A stretch of 64,000 nt of DNA, taken from positions 2,627,501 to 2,691,500 of the forward strand of contig NZ_CP115446.1 of assembly GCF_027912455.1 (NCBI RefSeq). Reading direction: 5' to 3'. The DNA is from Aurantiacibacter sp. MUD61 (GTDB taxonomy: Bacteria; Pseudomonadota; Alphaproteobacteria; Sphingomonadales; Sphingomonadaceae). A program made the position numbers and the translations under genes. Below the pieces are notes generated by a model. The model ran no database searches. It was given only the letters and a program-made list of their open reading frames with translations, and was not told the origin of the DNA. Shown here one piece after another: positions 1 to 8,342 of this stretch (position 1 is the first letter of the stretch; each line of letters begins with the position of its first letter).

Positions 1-47
1 TGAGGTGAACCCATGTGAACATGGCAACAACACCAAGGATACCAATC

Positions 48-695
48 ATGCGTAAATCCCTGCTCGCCCTCACCGCCGCCGGTACGGTCGCCGCCTTTTC
101 GGCGACTGCCGCGCTGGCCGATGCCCATAACCACCAAGAAGAAGCGATGGACACCAGTGCCATCACTTCGGGAAGCTATTCCACCGATCCGGCGCATACG
201 CTGGTTGAATGGCGCGTCAGCCATTTCGGCTTCAACGATTATTTCGGCCTTTTCGGCGATGCCGAAGGCACGCTTGAGCTGGACACGGAGAACCTCGCAA
301 ATTCATCCGTAGATGTGCGCATTCCGATCAACTCGCTCGCTGTGGTGAGCGAAGGCCTGCGCGATCACATGCTGCGCCCTGGTGAAGATGGCGCGGAGCC
401 GGATTTCTTCGGCCCCGATGCCGATGACGCGCGCTTCGTATCCACTGCCGTGCACCAGACCGGCGCCACCACCGCGCATATCGTCGGCAATCTGACGCTG
501 AACGGCCAGACCAACCAGGTCATGATCAATGCCGAGCTTTCCGGCATGGGATCGAACCCGATGAGCGGAGCGGAAACCGTCGGCTTTCACGGCACGACCA
601 CCATCAATCGCTCCGACTTCGGCATCGACTATGCGCTGCCCGCCGTGGGCGATGAAGTCGAACTCGATATCACAGTCGCTTTCGAGAAGGACTGA
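48..695 (+). CDS. YceI-family periplasmic protein
   Basis: Predicted 215-residue secreted protein of the YceI family, small beta-barrel (lipocalin-like) proteins that bind long isoprenoid-type lipids in the periplasm. The N-terminus is a clear signal peptide (MRKSLLALTAAG, hydrophobic core, Ala-x-Ala cleavage near ALADA), followed by the family's opening 'DPAHTLVEWRVSHFGF' and the closing 'GFHGTTTINRSDFGI' block. I chose ATG 48 because AAGGA lies about 7 bases upstream and the signal peptide begins there; an in-frame GTG at 15 would add 11 unlikely residues. It ends in a strong terminator, so it is transcribed separately from leuA. Family assignment is firm; ligand and physiological role are unknown. 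Confidence 0.9.
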   Translation: MRKSLLALTAAGTVAAFSATAALADAHNHQEEAMDTSAITSGSYSTDPAHTLVEWRVSHFGFNDYFGLFGDAEGTLELDTENLANSSVDVRIPINSLAVVSEGLRDHMLRPGEDGAEPDFFGPDADDARFVSTAVHQTGATTAHIVGNLTLNGQTNQVMINAELSGMGSNPMSGAETVGFHGTTTINRSDFGIDYALPAVGDEVELDITVAFEKD

Positions 696-703
696 CCGCT
701 TTC

Positions 704-741
704 TGATCGGGGCTGCCGCCATCAGGTTGCAGCCCCGATCA
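704..741 (+). terminator. Rho-independent-type terminator after the YceI gene
   Basis: A 12-bp perfect inverted repeat (TGATCGGGGCTG / CAGCCCCGATCA) lies 9 bases after the yceI stop. The T tract after it is weak, but the stem is long and GC-rich. Confidence 0.75.
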
Positions 742-804
742 TCGTTCCAAATGCAACTACATTCGTGGTTTACGGACCCCGCGATTGGCGATAGCAATGC
801 GCCC

Positions 805-852
805 ATGCGGAAGAACCTGCTTCTATCCCTGCTTCGACTTACACGCCCTTAG
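805..852 (+). CDS. leuL: Leucine-rich leader peptide of leuA
   Basis: A 15-codon reading frame (MRKNLLLSLLRLTRP, TAG stop) 84 bases before leuA. Six of its 15 residues are leucine, five of them in one run of eight residues, which is the hallmark of amino-acid attenuation leader peptides. Its stop codon sits inside a hairpin (841-858), and the arm 845-855 can pair instead with 889-899. This matches control of leuA by ribosome stalling when leucyl-tRNA is scarce. The peptide itself is expected to have no function beyond being translated. It is too short for most annotation pipelines. Confidence 0.82.
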   Translation: MRKNLLLSLLRLTRP

Positions 853-899
853 GCGTGTCCCCTGCCCCGCGCGCTGCCGCCGGGCCCTCGCCTAAGGGC
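841..899 (+). promoter_or_regulatory. Candidate attenuator, alternative hairpins before leuA
   Basis: Mutually exclusive pairings are visible. Hairpin A is ACACGCC-CTTA-GGCGTGT (841-858). An 11-bp perfect long-range pair joins GCCCTTAGGCG (845-855) to CGCCTAAGGGC (889-899). Hairpin C is GCCCT-CGCCTA-AGGGC (884-899). A ribosome on the leuL stop would block 845-855 and allow hairpin C; a ribosome stalled on the leucine codons would leave 845-855 free to pair with 889-899 and abolish C. Hairpin C is followed by only two T residues, so the termination step may be weak or need Rho. Confidence 0.7.
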
Positions 900-936
900 T
901 TCCACACCCCTCCCCAAGTCGAAGAAAGCCAGTTCC

Positions 937-2634
937 ATGTCCATGCTGCGTGATCCCAGCACGAAATACCGCCCTTTCCCGCAGGTCGAATTGCCCGACC
1001 GGCAATGGCCAAGCCGCACCATCACTGCACCGCCGCGCTGGCTGAGCACCGATCTGCGCGATGGCAACCAGTCGATCATCGATCCGATGGACCGGGCGAA
1101 GAAGACCCGTTTCTTCGACCTGCTGGTGGAAGTGGGCGTGAAGGAAATCGAAGTCGGCTTTCCCGCTGCCGGGCAGACCGAATTCGACTTCATCAGCTGG
1201 CTCGTCCAGTCGGGCAAGGTGCCGGACGATGTCGTGGTGCAGGTCCTCACCCAGTCGCGCGAGGACCTGATAAAGCGCAGCTTTGAAAGCCTCGAAGGCG
1301 CGCATTCGGCCATCGTCCATCTCTACAATGCCGTCAGCCCTGCGTGGCGCGATATCGTGTTCAGGATGAGCAAGGACGAGGTGAAAGCCATCGCCGTCAA
1401 AGGCGCGCAATTGCTGGTGGAGGAAGCCGCCAAGCGCCCCGGCACCAAATGGCAATTCGAATATTCGCCGGAAACCTTCTCCACTGCCGAATTGGATTTC
1501 AGCCTCGAGGTTTGCGAGGCGGTGATGGATGTCGTCGGGCCAAGCAAGGACTGGCCGATCATCCTCAACTTGCCAGCTACCGTCGAGGCGGCCACCCCCA
1601 ATATCTACGCCGACCAGATCGAATATTTCTGCCGCAATTTGCCAAATCGAGACGCTGCGGTGATCAGCCTGCACACCCACAACGATCGGGGGACCGGCGT
1701 TGCCGCGGCAGAACTGGGCATGATGGCGGGCGCGGACCGCGTGGAAGGCTGCCTGTTCGGTAATGGAGAGCGGACGGGCAATTGCTGCCTCGTTACCGTG
1801 GCACTCAATATGTACACGCAAGGGATCGATCCCGGCCTCGATTTTTCCGATATCGACACGGTCATCGAGACGGTTGAGTATTGCAACGAGCTGCCAGTGC
1901 ATCAGCGCCATCCCTATGGCGGAGACCTGGTTTTCACGGCATTCTCCGGCAGCCATCAGGATGCGATCAAGAAAGGCTTCGAAGCCCACGAAACGCAAAA
2001 CGACACGCAATGGCGCGTTCCCTATCTGCCGATCGATCCTGCCGATCTCGGCCGTAATTACGAAGCAGTGATCCGCGTCAATTCGCAAAGTGGCAAAGGT
2101 GGCTTCGCATGGGTGCTGCAACAGGATCAGGGCCTAAAACTGCCCAAACGCTTGCAGGCCGATTTCAGCCGCCATGTGCAATTCATGGCCGATGATCAGG
2201 GGCGCGAGCTGAATGCCTCGGACATCTGGGAATGCTTCCGCCAGACCTATTACCTGCAAGTCGACAAGCGCCGCTTCGCCCTTGTCGATTATGAGGAAAG
2301 CCGCGCCAGCGATGGCACGCGCATCTTTACCGGTACGGTGGAGGTGGATGGTGTCGCCGAACGGGTATCAGGCCGGGGCAAGGGCCTGATCTCGTCCGTC
2401 CTCGCCACATTACGCGACGGGTTCGGAATCGACATTGAGGTCACCGATTATTCCGAGCACGCGCTTGGATCGGGCGTCGATGCGAACGCGGCTGCCTATA
2501 TCGAGTGGGCAGCGCCCGATGGTCGGAGCGGCTGGGGCGTCGGCGTGGATGAGGATGTCGCCACCGCCAGCGTGCGAGCGCTTCTCAGCGCAGCCAATGC
2601 CGCATCGCATGGACCCGGAACGCAGCGTCTTTAA
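937..2634 (+). CDS. leuA: 2-isopropylmalate synthase
   Basis: Catalyses acetyl-CoA + 3-methyl-2-oxobutanoate to 2-isopropylmalate, the first committed step of leucine synthesis in the cytoplasm. The 565-residue protein has the length and layout of the longer (type 2) LeuA class. A DRE-TIM barrel covers about residues 30-310, with the catalytic 'DLRDGNQS' at 39-46 and the metal-binding '[11 protein letters not shown]' near 245. A C-terminal regulatory/dimer domain (about 430-560) normally gives leucine feedback inhibition. The gene stands alone, without leuBCD. It follows a leucine-rich leader peptide and an attenuator-like fold, so it is probably controlled by leucyl-tRNA supply as well as by feedback. 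Confidence 0.96.
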   Translation: MSMLRDPSTKYRPFPQVELPDRQWPSRTITAPPRWLSTDLRDGNQSIIDPMDRAKKTRFFDLLVEVGVKEIEVGFPAAGQTEFDFISWLVQSGKVPDDVVVQVLTQSREDLIKRSFESLEGAHSAIVHLYNAVSPAWRDIVFRMSKDEVKAIAVKGAQLLVEEAAKRPGTKWQFEYSPETFSTAELDFSLEVCEAVMDVVGPSKDWPIILNLPATVEAATPNIYADQIEYFCRNLPNRDAAVISLHTHNDRGTGVAAAELGMMAGADRVEGCLFGNGERTGNCCLVTVALNMYTQGIDPGLDFSDIDTVIETVEYCNELPVHQRHPYGGDLVFTAFSGSHQDAIKKGFEAHETQNDTQWRVPYLPIDPADLGRNYEAVIRVNSQSGKGGFAWVLQQDQGLKLPKRLQADFSRHVQFMADDQGRELNASDIWECFRQTYYLQVDKRRFALVDYEESRASDGTRIFTGTVEVDGVAERVSGRGKGLISSVLATLRDGFGIDIEVTDYSEHALGSGVDANAAAYIEWAAPDGRSGWGVGVDEDVATASVRALLSAANAASHGPGTQRL

Positions 2635-2715
2635 CGCGCGTCACCCTGCGACTACGCAATTTATCCCGGTATGAGGCTTCGGGCAATTTAGGCGTTCGGC
2701 GTTAGCGATGCTGCC

Positions 2716-4740
2716 ATGTTGGAAGACATGGACGGTATTATGTCGCAAATCGCTATTCCACTTGCACTTGGGCTAATCGCGCTGGTCTTCGCAGGCCTTT
2801 ATGTCCGCTTGCGCCTCCGTCTCACTGGGCGAGCGATCGAGGGCGCCGACAGCGATTTCGCCGGCCTGATTGAAAACGCGCCCGCCGGTATCTGGCGCGC
2901 CAACGCGACCGGCGAATGCGTTTATGTAAACGACGCCTGGAAACGCATGGCCGGAGTGGAAAACGATTCCTGGAAAGGCCACGGTTGGGGCGATTTCATC
3001 CATCCCGACGACCGCGATCGCATTCTCTCGATCTGGATCACAGCCGTCGCCAATCACGAGGAAGTACGTGAGGAACTGCGCTGGCAGCGCGACGATGGCT
3101 CCGACGCCTGGACGCTCTGCCACGGTTCGCCGGAATTCGGCGCGGATGGCGAATTGATCGGCTATACCGGGATCAATTTCGACATTCAGCGCTCGAAGGA
3201 CCTTGAGCAGGACCTTCAGGCCGCACGCCGCCGCGCCGAAAACGAGGCGCGATCGAAATCGACTTTCCTCGCAAATATGAGCCATGAAATCCGCACGCCG
3301 ATGAATGGCGTGATCGGCTTCACCGAGCTGCTTCTCGATAGCGAGCTCACCGAAAGCCAGTTCACACAGGTCAATATGATTGCCGAATCCGGCCATGCGA
3401 TGATGCAATTGCTCAATGACATCCTCGATCATTCGCGCATCGAGGCGGGCCAGTTGGAGATCTCGACCGAACCCGTCGATCTGCGCCACAAATTGCAGCA
3501 TTGCGCCAAGCTGATCGAGCCGATGGCCCGCGCGAAAGGCCTTTCGGTCGGCATCTGGATTGATGATGCAGTGCCCCAGCTGCTCGAGCTTGATCCGCTC
3601 CGCGTGCGCCAGGTGGTGCTGAATCTCGTCGGCAATGCGGTCAAATTCACCCATACCGGCGGCATTGACATCGAAGCGCGAGTGGAAAATTCCAGCGAAG
3701 GACAGTCGCTCCTGATTGCAGTGATCGATACGGGGATAGGGATCGAGGACGACCGGCTGGAGGACATCTTCACGCCTTTCACACAGGAAGATGGTTCTGT
3801 TGCGCGTCGGTATGGAGGAACGGGCCTTGGCCTTGCGATCTGCAGCCAGCTCGTCGAAATGATGGGCGGTCACATCACCGTGCATTCCAAGCGCAATGTC
3901 GGCACCCAGTTCACCGTTCGCCTGCCGATGAAGGCGGCGGCTGAGCGACGCGCGCGGACCCGCAGTGAAAGCGATGAATTGCCAGACGGCAGCTCGCGCC
4001 TCGCCGGAACGCGGATCCTCATTGCCGAGGATCATGCGATCAACCAGCAATTGGTCATAGCCATGGCCAATTCGCTCGAACTGGATGTGCAATTGGTCGA
4101 AAATGGCGAGGAAGCCATCGATGCCGTGATTGCGGCGGATGAAAAGGGTCGCCCCTTCGCTGCTATCCTGATGGACATGCAAATGCCCGATGTGGATGGG
4201 CTGGAAGCGACACGTCGCCTGCGCGCTTTGGGCTTCAACGCGGAGAAGCTGCCGATCATTGCGCTCACCGCCAACTGCTACCCCGATGATGTCGCCGCGT
4301 GCCAGAAGGCAGGTATGCAGTCCCATCTGGGCAAGCCGGTCACGACCGTTGCCCTCGCGCGCGAATTGTCGCGCTGGCTTGCTCCCAATGGAGGGATCGC
4401 GGATCGCAATGCGCCGCCGGCCATGCTGGAACGCAACTCCGCCACTCTGGTATCGTCGCCTCCGCCCAGTCTTGCCGGGCTGGAAGACCGCTATCGCGAC
4501 AGGCGCGACACGATCCTCCATAAATTGCGCGAGTCCATGGCGCAGGCGCCCAGCGACACCGATTGGAAGCGGCTCGCCGATGAGCTCCACAAACTTGCTG
4601 GCGTCGCTGCCAATTTCGGTGAGCCGGAGCTTGGTGAAGCATCGCGTAGGCTGGAGCGCTGGCTCAAAACGTCAGACCAGCCAGACCAGATGATCGAAGC
4701 TTTGAAACGCGAATGGCCCAATTTCGAGAAAGCGGCCTAG
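2716..4740 (+). CDS. PAS-hybrid sensor histidine kinase with receiver and HPt
   Basis: Hybrid two-component sensor of 674 residues. Order of parts: one N-terminal membrane segment (about 10-30, 'IAIPLALGLIALVFAGLYV'), a PAS domain with PAC-like end (about 50-160), HisKA with the phospho-accepting His in 'SHEIRTPMNG' (about 190), HATPase (N box 'NLVGNAVKF' near 305, 'DTGIGIED', 'GGTGLGLAI'), a receiver domain with acceptor Asp in 'ILMDMQMPD' (about 485), and a C-terminal HPt-like helix bundle with 'ELHKLAGVAANFG' (about 625). All phosphorelay residues appear intact. No output regulator is adjacent, so the target is unknown. The start is uncertain: in-frame ATGs at 2716, 2728 and 2740; GGAAG just before 2728 may favour that one. 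Confidence 0.9.
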   Translation: MLEDMDGIMSQIAIPLALGLIALVFAGLYVRLRLRLTGRAIEGADSDFAGLIENAPAGIWRANATGECVYVNDAWKRMAGVENDSWKGHGWGDFIHPDDRDRILSIWITAVANHEEVREELRWQRDDGSDAWTLCHGSPEFGADGELIGYTGINFDIQRSKDLEQDLQAARRRAENEARSKSTFLANMSHEIRTPMNGVIGFTELLLDSELTESQFTQVNMIAESGHAMMQLLNDILDHSRIEAGQLEISTEPVDLRHKLQHCAKLIEPMARAKGLSVGIWIDDAVPQLLELDPLRVRQVVLNLVGNAVKFTHTGGIDIEARVENSSEGQSLLIAVIDTGIGIEDDRLEDIFTPFTQEDGSVARRYGGTGLGLAICSQLVEMMGGHITVHSKRNVGTQFTVRLPMKAAAERRARTRSESDELPDGSSRLAGTRILIAEDHAINQQLVIAMANSLELDVQLVENGEEAIDAVIAADEKGRPFAAILMDMQMPDVDGLEATRRLRALGFNAEKLPIIALTANCYPDDVAACQKAGMQSHLGKPVTTVALARELSRWLAPNGGIADRNAPPAMLERNSATLVSSPPPSLAGLEDRYRDRRDTILHKLRESMAQAPSDTDWKRLADELHKLAGVAANFGEPELGEASRRLERWLKTSDQPDQMIEALKREWPNFEKAA

Positions 4741-4743
4741 AGG

Positions 4744-5319
4744 TCATTTTTGAGCTTTGGGCGCGCTCGCAGACCATAATTGCTCAACCATCGCATCCAG
4801 CTCGCCAAAATCGACGCCGGCGCGGAATGGATCTTTGCGGTTGAGCCGCATCGCCGGGTGCTCGCGCTGCATCAGTCCGCGCCGCAGCGCGCGTTGCAGC
4901 AAGCGCAGCCGCATCAGGGCTTCGCTGTGTGCCCTCGCTTCGCATTGCTTGGCAAAGCGCGACCAACCAGCTTCTATCTGCCCGACCCGGGTCGCGACCA
5001 TTTCATTATACCGCCGGTGCGGCCCGCGATGCAGCGGCAGGCCAGTGCGCAAAGCGACGCCTGCAGTGGATGGCAGGAGCAATCCGTTGATGCGGAAATC
5101 GCCATAACCCACTTCAGCGCGGCCAAGCGTATCGAGCATTCTGTCGAAACTTCGCGCCGTGATCACCTGGCGCGGCAGCAAATGATGACGCTGCATATCC
5201 GGCTGGTAGCCGGGAGTGCCCGGGCTATTCACCTTGCGGAAGGATAGAGCTCCTCGATCCGGATGGTCGAGGCGCGCACTTATGCGTACTGCCTTCGCAT
5301 TTACCGAGTTCCCCGCCAC
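4744..5319 (-). CDS. AHH-domain nuclease-like protein
   Basis: A 191-residue protein with the features of the AHH family of the HNH/endonuclease VII superfamily: 'MQRHHLLPRQVI' (paired histidines, about residue 42), then 'INGLLLP', then 'LHRGPHRRYNEMV'. AHH domains are best known as toxin tips of polymorphic toxins, but stand-alone copies occur. There is no signal peptide and no long delivery domain. The C-terminal half is Arg-rich and helical. The start is GTG at 5319, overlapping by 19 bases the end of the upstream gene, so the two are probably translated from one message. It converges tightly on the hybrid kinase. Family call is good; substrate and role are unknown. Confidence 0.75.
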   Translation of the reverse strand: MAGNSVNAKAVRISARLDHPDRGALSFRKVNSPGTPGYQPDMQRHHLLPRQVITARSFDRMLDTLGRAEVGYGDFRINGLLLPSTAGVALRTGLPLHRGPHRRYNEMVATRVGQIEAGWSRFAKQCEARAHSEALMRLRLLQRALRRGLMQREHPAMRLNRKDPFRAGVDFGELDAMVEQLWSASAPKAQK

Positions 5320-6074
5320 ACCCGCAACATGCCGGAGTTTTCCACAGGTTCAACCCCCATCGGCTCCCCTGAGGGGCCGGTAAAGGTCACATTCTGTTCG
5401 ATTTTCCCATGCTCGACGAGCCAATTGAGGATTCGCAGCGCAAGCTTGGCGCCTTCGGCACCGTCACCTGTAACATCAGCCGGAAGATGCAATTCCTGCC
5501 CGGTGAAAAGCGCAAGGCCGTCGCTCTGCATGCTGCCATCGGAATTGGTAATCAGCGCGGTCAAGCCAAGTCCCGGGAACGGCCCGCCTTCGATCCAACT
5601 TGTTACGCCCCTCTGGAAATAGGCGGGCTCGCTCACGGCGTGGGCGGGATGCCATACGACGCCCTGCACCCTTGGCAAATCGGTGAGGTCGGCAGCCAGG
5701 GCCGCAAGCCCGCGCACGACGGGGAACATGATGCCTCCGGCCGTCAGATGCGGCCCCGGAACAAGGGTTATCGCCTCAAGGGAAAGCTGGGGGAAACCCT
5801 CCGACAGGCCATAATAATGATTGGCGCACGGCATTTCTGCCGCCGGAAATGGTGCGAGGCCTGTCAGGTCGAACGTCAGCCCGTTGACGAGCAGTTCCAC
5901 CCATCCCTCATCGGCTGTGCCATCCACCGATGGATCGATGCTTATGGAGAAAGGGACATCGCCTTTCGCCAGCGCCCGGATATCGGCCGCGCACGGGCGA
6001 GCGCCCGCCTCAAACAGGAGAGACACTGTTGCAACGAACCTGTTGGTATCAAGGCGTTGCGCGCTCGCGATCAA
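5301..6074 (-). CDS. Conserved hypothetical protein paired with the AHH nuclease
   Basis: A 257-residue soluble protein without signal peptide or membrane segment. I do not recognise it with confidence. Its layout ('GVVWHPAHAVSEPAYF', then 'DGLALFTGQELHL', then 'LALRILNWLVEHGKI') recalls DUF4261-type proteins, but that is only a resemblance. It overlaps the AHH nuclease gene by 19 bases and precedes it, so the two are probably co-expressed. The annotated start is TTG; a GTG at about 6027 (SLLFEAGARP...) would give a shorter protein that begins at the first conserved-looking strand. It is divergent from recJ across about 180 bases. Confidence 0.6.
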   Translation of the reverse strand: MIASAQRLDTNRFVATVSLLFEAGARPCAADIRALAKGDVPFSISIDPSVDGTADEGWVELLVNGLTFDLTGLAPFPAAEMPCANHYYGLSEGFPQLSLEAITLVPGPHLTAGGIMFPVVRGLAALAADLTDLPRVQGVVWHPAHAVSEPAYFQRGVTSWIEGGPFPGLGLTALITNSDGSMQSDGLALFTGQELHLPADVTGDGAEGAKLALRILNWLVEHGKIEQNVTFTGPSGEPMGVEPVENSGMLRVWRGTR

Positions 6075-6252
6075 TCTACCCTTTCTTCACAACGCCACGA
6101 ATACTGTCGGCAATAGAGTTCCACGTCGAGTCCTTGCCGCGCCCATATCGCAGAAACTTTACCAAAATGGACCCAATTCTGGGGCAAACCGAACTGGTGA
6201 CGGAAGTAAAACGCAACTTTCTTCGCCCGCCGCTCGGCGGTATGGTTTCGCC

Positions 6253-8034
6253 ATGGATACAAGAGCTTTCGTATTGGGGGTCGAGCAATCGCTGTCGGGC
6301 AAAGCCTGGCGCTGGCGTGGCGGCAATATGGAATTGGCCTCCGGCATCCATGGGCTGGAGCAGGATATCGCCACCCAGCTTCTGCTGTCTCGCGGAGTGG
6401 AGCGAGAGGAGCTGGAGAAGCATCGCCAGCCCAATTTGCGCTCCTTCCTGCCGGACCCTTCCATCTTTGCCGATATGGATCGCGCCGCAGAACGCATCGC
6501 CGAAGCGGTGATTGCGCGCGAAAGCGTGACCGTTTACGGCGATTACGACGTGGATGGAGCGACCAGCTCCGCCCTACTTATTCGCCTCATCCGCATGCTG
6601 GGCCACGATGCGCAGCATTATATCCCCGATCGCCTGCTTGAAGGCTACGGACCAAGCGGCGAGGCGCTGCTCAAAATCGGTGAAGACGGCTCCAGCCTTA
6701 TCGTTACCGTCGATTGCGGAGCCATGGCGCATGAGGCGCTGGGCATGGCGCATGACGCCGGTATCGATGTCATCGTGGTCGATCACCATAAGTGCTCGGC
6801 GGAGCTTCCGCGCACCTATGCGCTGGTCAACCCGAACCGGCTCGATGAAAAGGACGATGCAGCCCAGCACGGCCATCTCGCCGCAGTTGGCGTTGCCTTT
6901 CTATTGGCGGTGGCAGTGGTGCGCACCTTGCGCGAGCGGAACTATTTCAAGAACCGTACAGAACCCAATCTGATGTCGCTGCTCGATCTGGTGGCGCTCG
7001 GTACAGTGGCCGATGTCGCGGCGATCAGGGGCCTCAACCGGGCGTTTGTCGCACAGGGCCTCAAAGTCATGGCACGGCGAGAGAACACCGGCATGGCGGC
7101 GCTCATCGATGCCAGCCGGTTGAAAGCCGCGCCTGCCGCGAGCGATTGCGGTTTCGCGCTCGGGCCGCGCATCAACGCCGGTGGACGTGTGGGTGAAGCG
7201 ACACTGGGCGTGAGGCTCCTCACCACACCCGATCCGGACGAAGCGCGCGCAATCGCCGAACAGCTTTCGCGCCTGAATGAAGAGCGCCGCGCGATCGAGG
7301 CGGCGGTGCAGGAAGCCGCTGAAGAACAGCTCGCCGCGCAGCACAATCGCGCGGTCGTTATCTGTGCGGGCAAAGGCTGGCATCCCGGCGTGATCGGCAT
7401 CGTCGCCGGACGCATCAAGGAAAAGGCCGGTCGCCCCGCCATCGTCATCGCGCTGGATGACGAGGCGGGCGAAGGCAAAGGTTCGGGCCGCTCGATCCCC
7501 GGCGTTGATCTGGGCGCTGCCATCATCGGTGCGACCGATTCGGGCTTGCTGATAAAAGGCGGCGGCCACGCCATGGCAGCGGGCCTCACTATCGCGTCAG
7601 ACAGGCTGGATGCTTTCATCGAATGGATGGACGATCGCCTTGCTGCCCCGGTCGCAGCAGCTTCGGCAGAGCAGCACATCACGCTCGATCTCGCTCTCGC
7701 ACCGCGCGGCCTGACGCCCGAACTGGTCGAAACGCTCGATAGCGCGGGACCTTACGGCGTGGGTTGGCCCGGTCCGCGTGTCGCTGTGGGGCCGGTGCAA
7801 TTGGTGAAAGCCGATATCGTCGGCACAGACCATTTGCGCGTCATCGCGGCAGGTCAGGATGGCGGTCGGTTCAAGGCGATCGCTTTCCGCGCCGCCGAAA
7901 CCGACATGGGTCAGGCGATTCTCAGCGGTGCCCGCGGTCGCCGTCTGTGGCTCGCGGGTCGGGTAAAGATCGATGATTGGGGCAGCAAACCGGCCGCGGA
8001 ATTGCATCTGGAAGACGCTGCCTGGGCCGATTAG
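6253..8034 (+). CDS. recJ: Single-stranded-DNA-specific exonuclease RecJ
   Basis: 5'-3' single-strand exonuclease that acts in RecFOR recombination, mismatch repair and base-excision repair. The 593-residue protein shows the DHH phosphoesterase signatures: 'VYGDYDVDGATSS' (about 96), 'VTVDCGA', and the name-giving 'VVDHHKCS' (about 176). The DHHA1 nucleic-acid-binding domain follows, with 'IKGGGHAMAAGL' near 436. The open frame continues far upstream, but residues before MDTRAFVLG lie antisense to the neighbouring gene and do not resemble RecJ, so ATG 6253 is the start. The gene ends about 80 bases before tRNA-Glu. Confidence 0.95.
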   Translation: MDTRAFVLGVEQSLSGKAWRWRGGNMELASGIHGLEQDIATQLLLSRGVEREELEKHRQPNLRSFLPDPSIFADMDRAAERIAEAVIARESVTVYGDYDVDGATSSALLIRLIRMLGHDAQHYIPDRLLEGYGPSGEALLKIGEDGSSLIVTVDCGAMAHEALGMAHDAGIDVIVVDHHKCSAELPRTYALVNPNRLDEKDDAAQHGHLAAVGVAFLLAVAVVRTLRERNYFKNRTEPNLMSLLDLVALGTVADVAAIRGLNRAFVAQGLKVMARRENTGMAALIDASRLKAAPAASDCGFALGPRINAGGRVGEATLGVRLLTTPDPDEARAIAEQLSRLNEERRAIEAAVQEAAEEQLAAQHNRAVVICAGKGWHPGVIGIVAGRIKEKAGRPAIVIALDDEAGEGKGSGRSIPGVDLGAAIIGATDSGLLIKGGGHAMAAGLTIASDRLDAFIEWMDDRLAAPVAAASAEQHITLDLALAPRGLTPELVETLDSAGPYGVGWPGPRVAVGPVQLVKADIVGTDHLRVIAAGQDGGRFKAIAFRAAETDMGQAILSGARGRRLWLAGRVKIDDWGSKPAAELHLEDAAWAD

Positions 8035-8067
8035 GCACTTTCTTTTGAACTTGGTGCAGAACAAGGC

Positions 8068-8096
8068 TTGACGCGCGCGGCGGACCCACCTAATTG
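8068..8096 (+). promoter_or_regulatory. Promoter of tRNA-Glu
   Basis: TTGACG (8068-8073), a 17-base spacer and TAATTG (8091-8096) match a sigma-70-type promoter. The start point would fall about 10 bases before the mature tRNA. Confidence 0.65.
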
Positions 8097-8114
8097 CGCC
8101 GCTCCATCGCACGT

Positions 8115-8189
8115 GGCCCCTTCGTCTAGCGGTTAGGACGCGGCCCTTTCACGGCTGAAACACGGGTTCGATTCCCGTAGGGGTCACCA
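8115..8189 (+). tRNA. tRNA-Glu (anticodon TTC), CCA encoded
   Basis: Full cloverleaf: acceptor GGCCCCT/AGGGGTC, D arm GTCTAGCGGTTAGGAC, anticodon loop CTTTCAC with TTC, T arm CGGGTTCGATTCCCG, discriminator A and encoded CCA (8187-8189). Confidence 0.97.
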
Positions 8190-8310
8190 GCGATGGCGCG
8201 GTTTTCTACCGCTTCTCCCTACATTACAATGTATAACGGCAGCGCGCCCGCCCCGGCGCCCTGGGCGCTTACGCATAGGCAGGGAAAAATCTCTGCGCCC
8301 GTGCTGGAAA

Positions 8311-8328
8311 ATGTCACAAATCTGTGTC
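8311..8328 (+). promoter_or_regulatory. Pho-box-like site before phoR
   Basis: ATGTCAC-AAAT-CTGTGTC has two 7-base half-sites 11 bases apart, as in the PhoB consensus CTGTCAT-n4-CTGTCAT. It ends 14 bases before the proposed phoR start, so phoR is probably autoregulated by PhoB. Confidence 0.65.
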
Positions 8329-8342
8329 TATGCCGTGCCGCA

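Noticed and set aside
892..2121. Long open frame on the minus strand across leuA (409 codons)
   Set aside because: It is antisense to a certain LeuA and has no recognisable motif. Long antisense frames are normal in GC-rich coding DNA; the same applies to the minus frames at 2773-4590 and 9617-11131 and the plus frames at 19410-21515, 21900-23840, 28628-30550 and 36718-38010.
5821..6252. N-terminal extension of RecJ by 144 codons
   Set aside because: The extension is antisense to the 257-residue gene and does not resemble RecJ, whose normal start is MDTRAFVLG at 6253.
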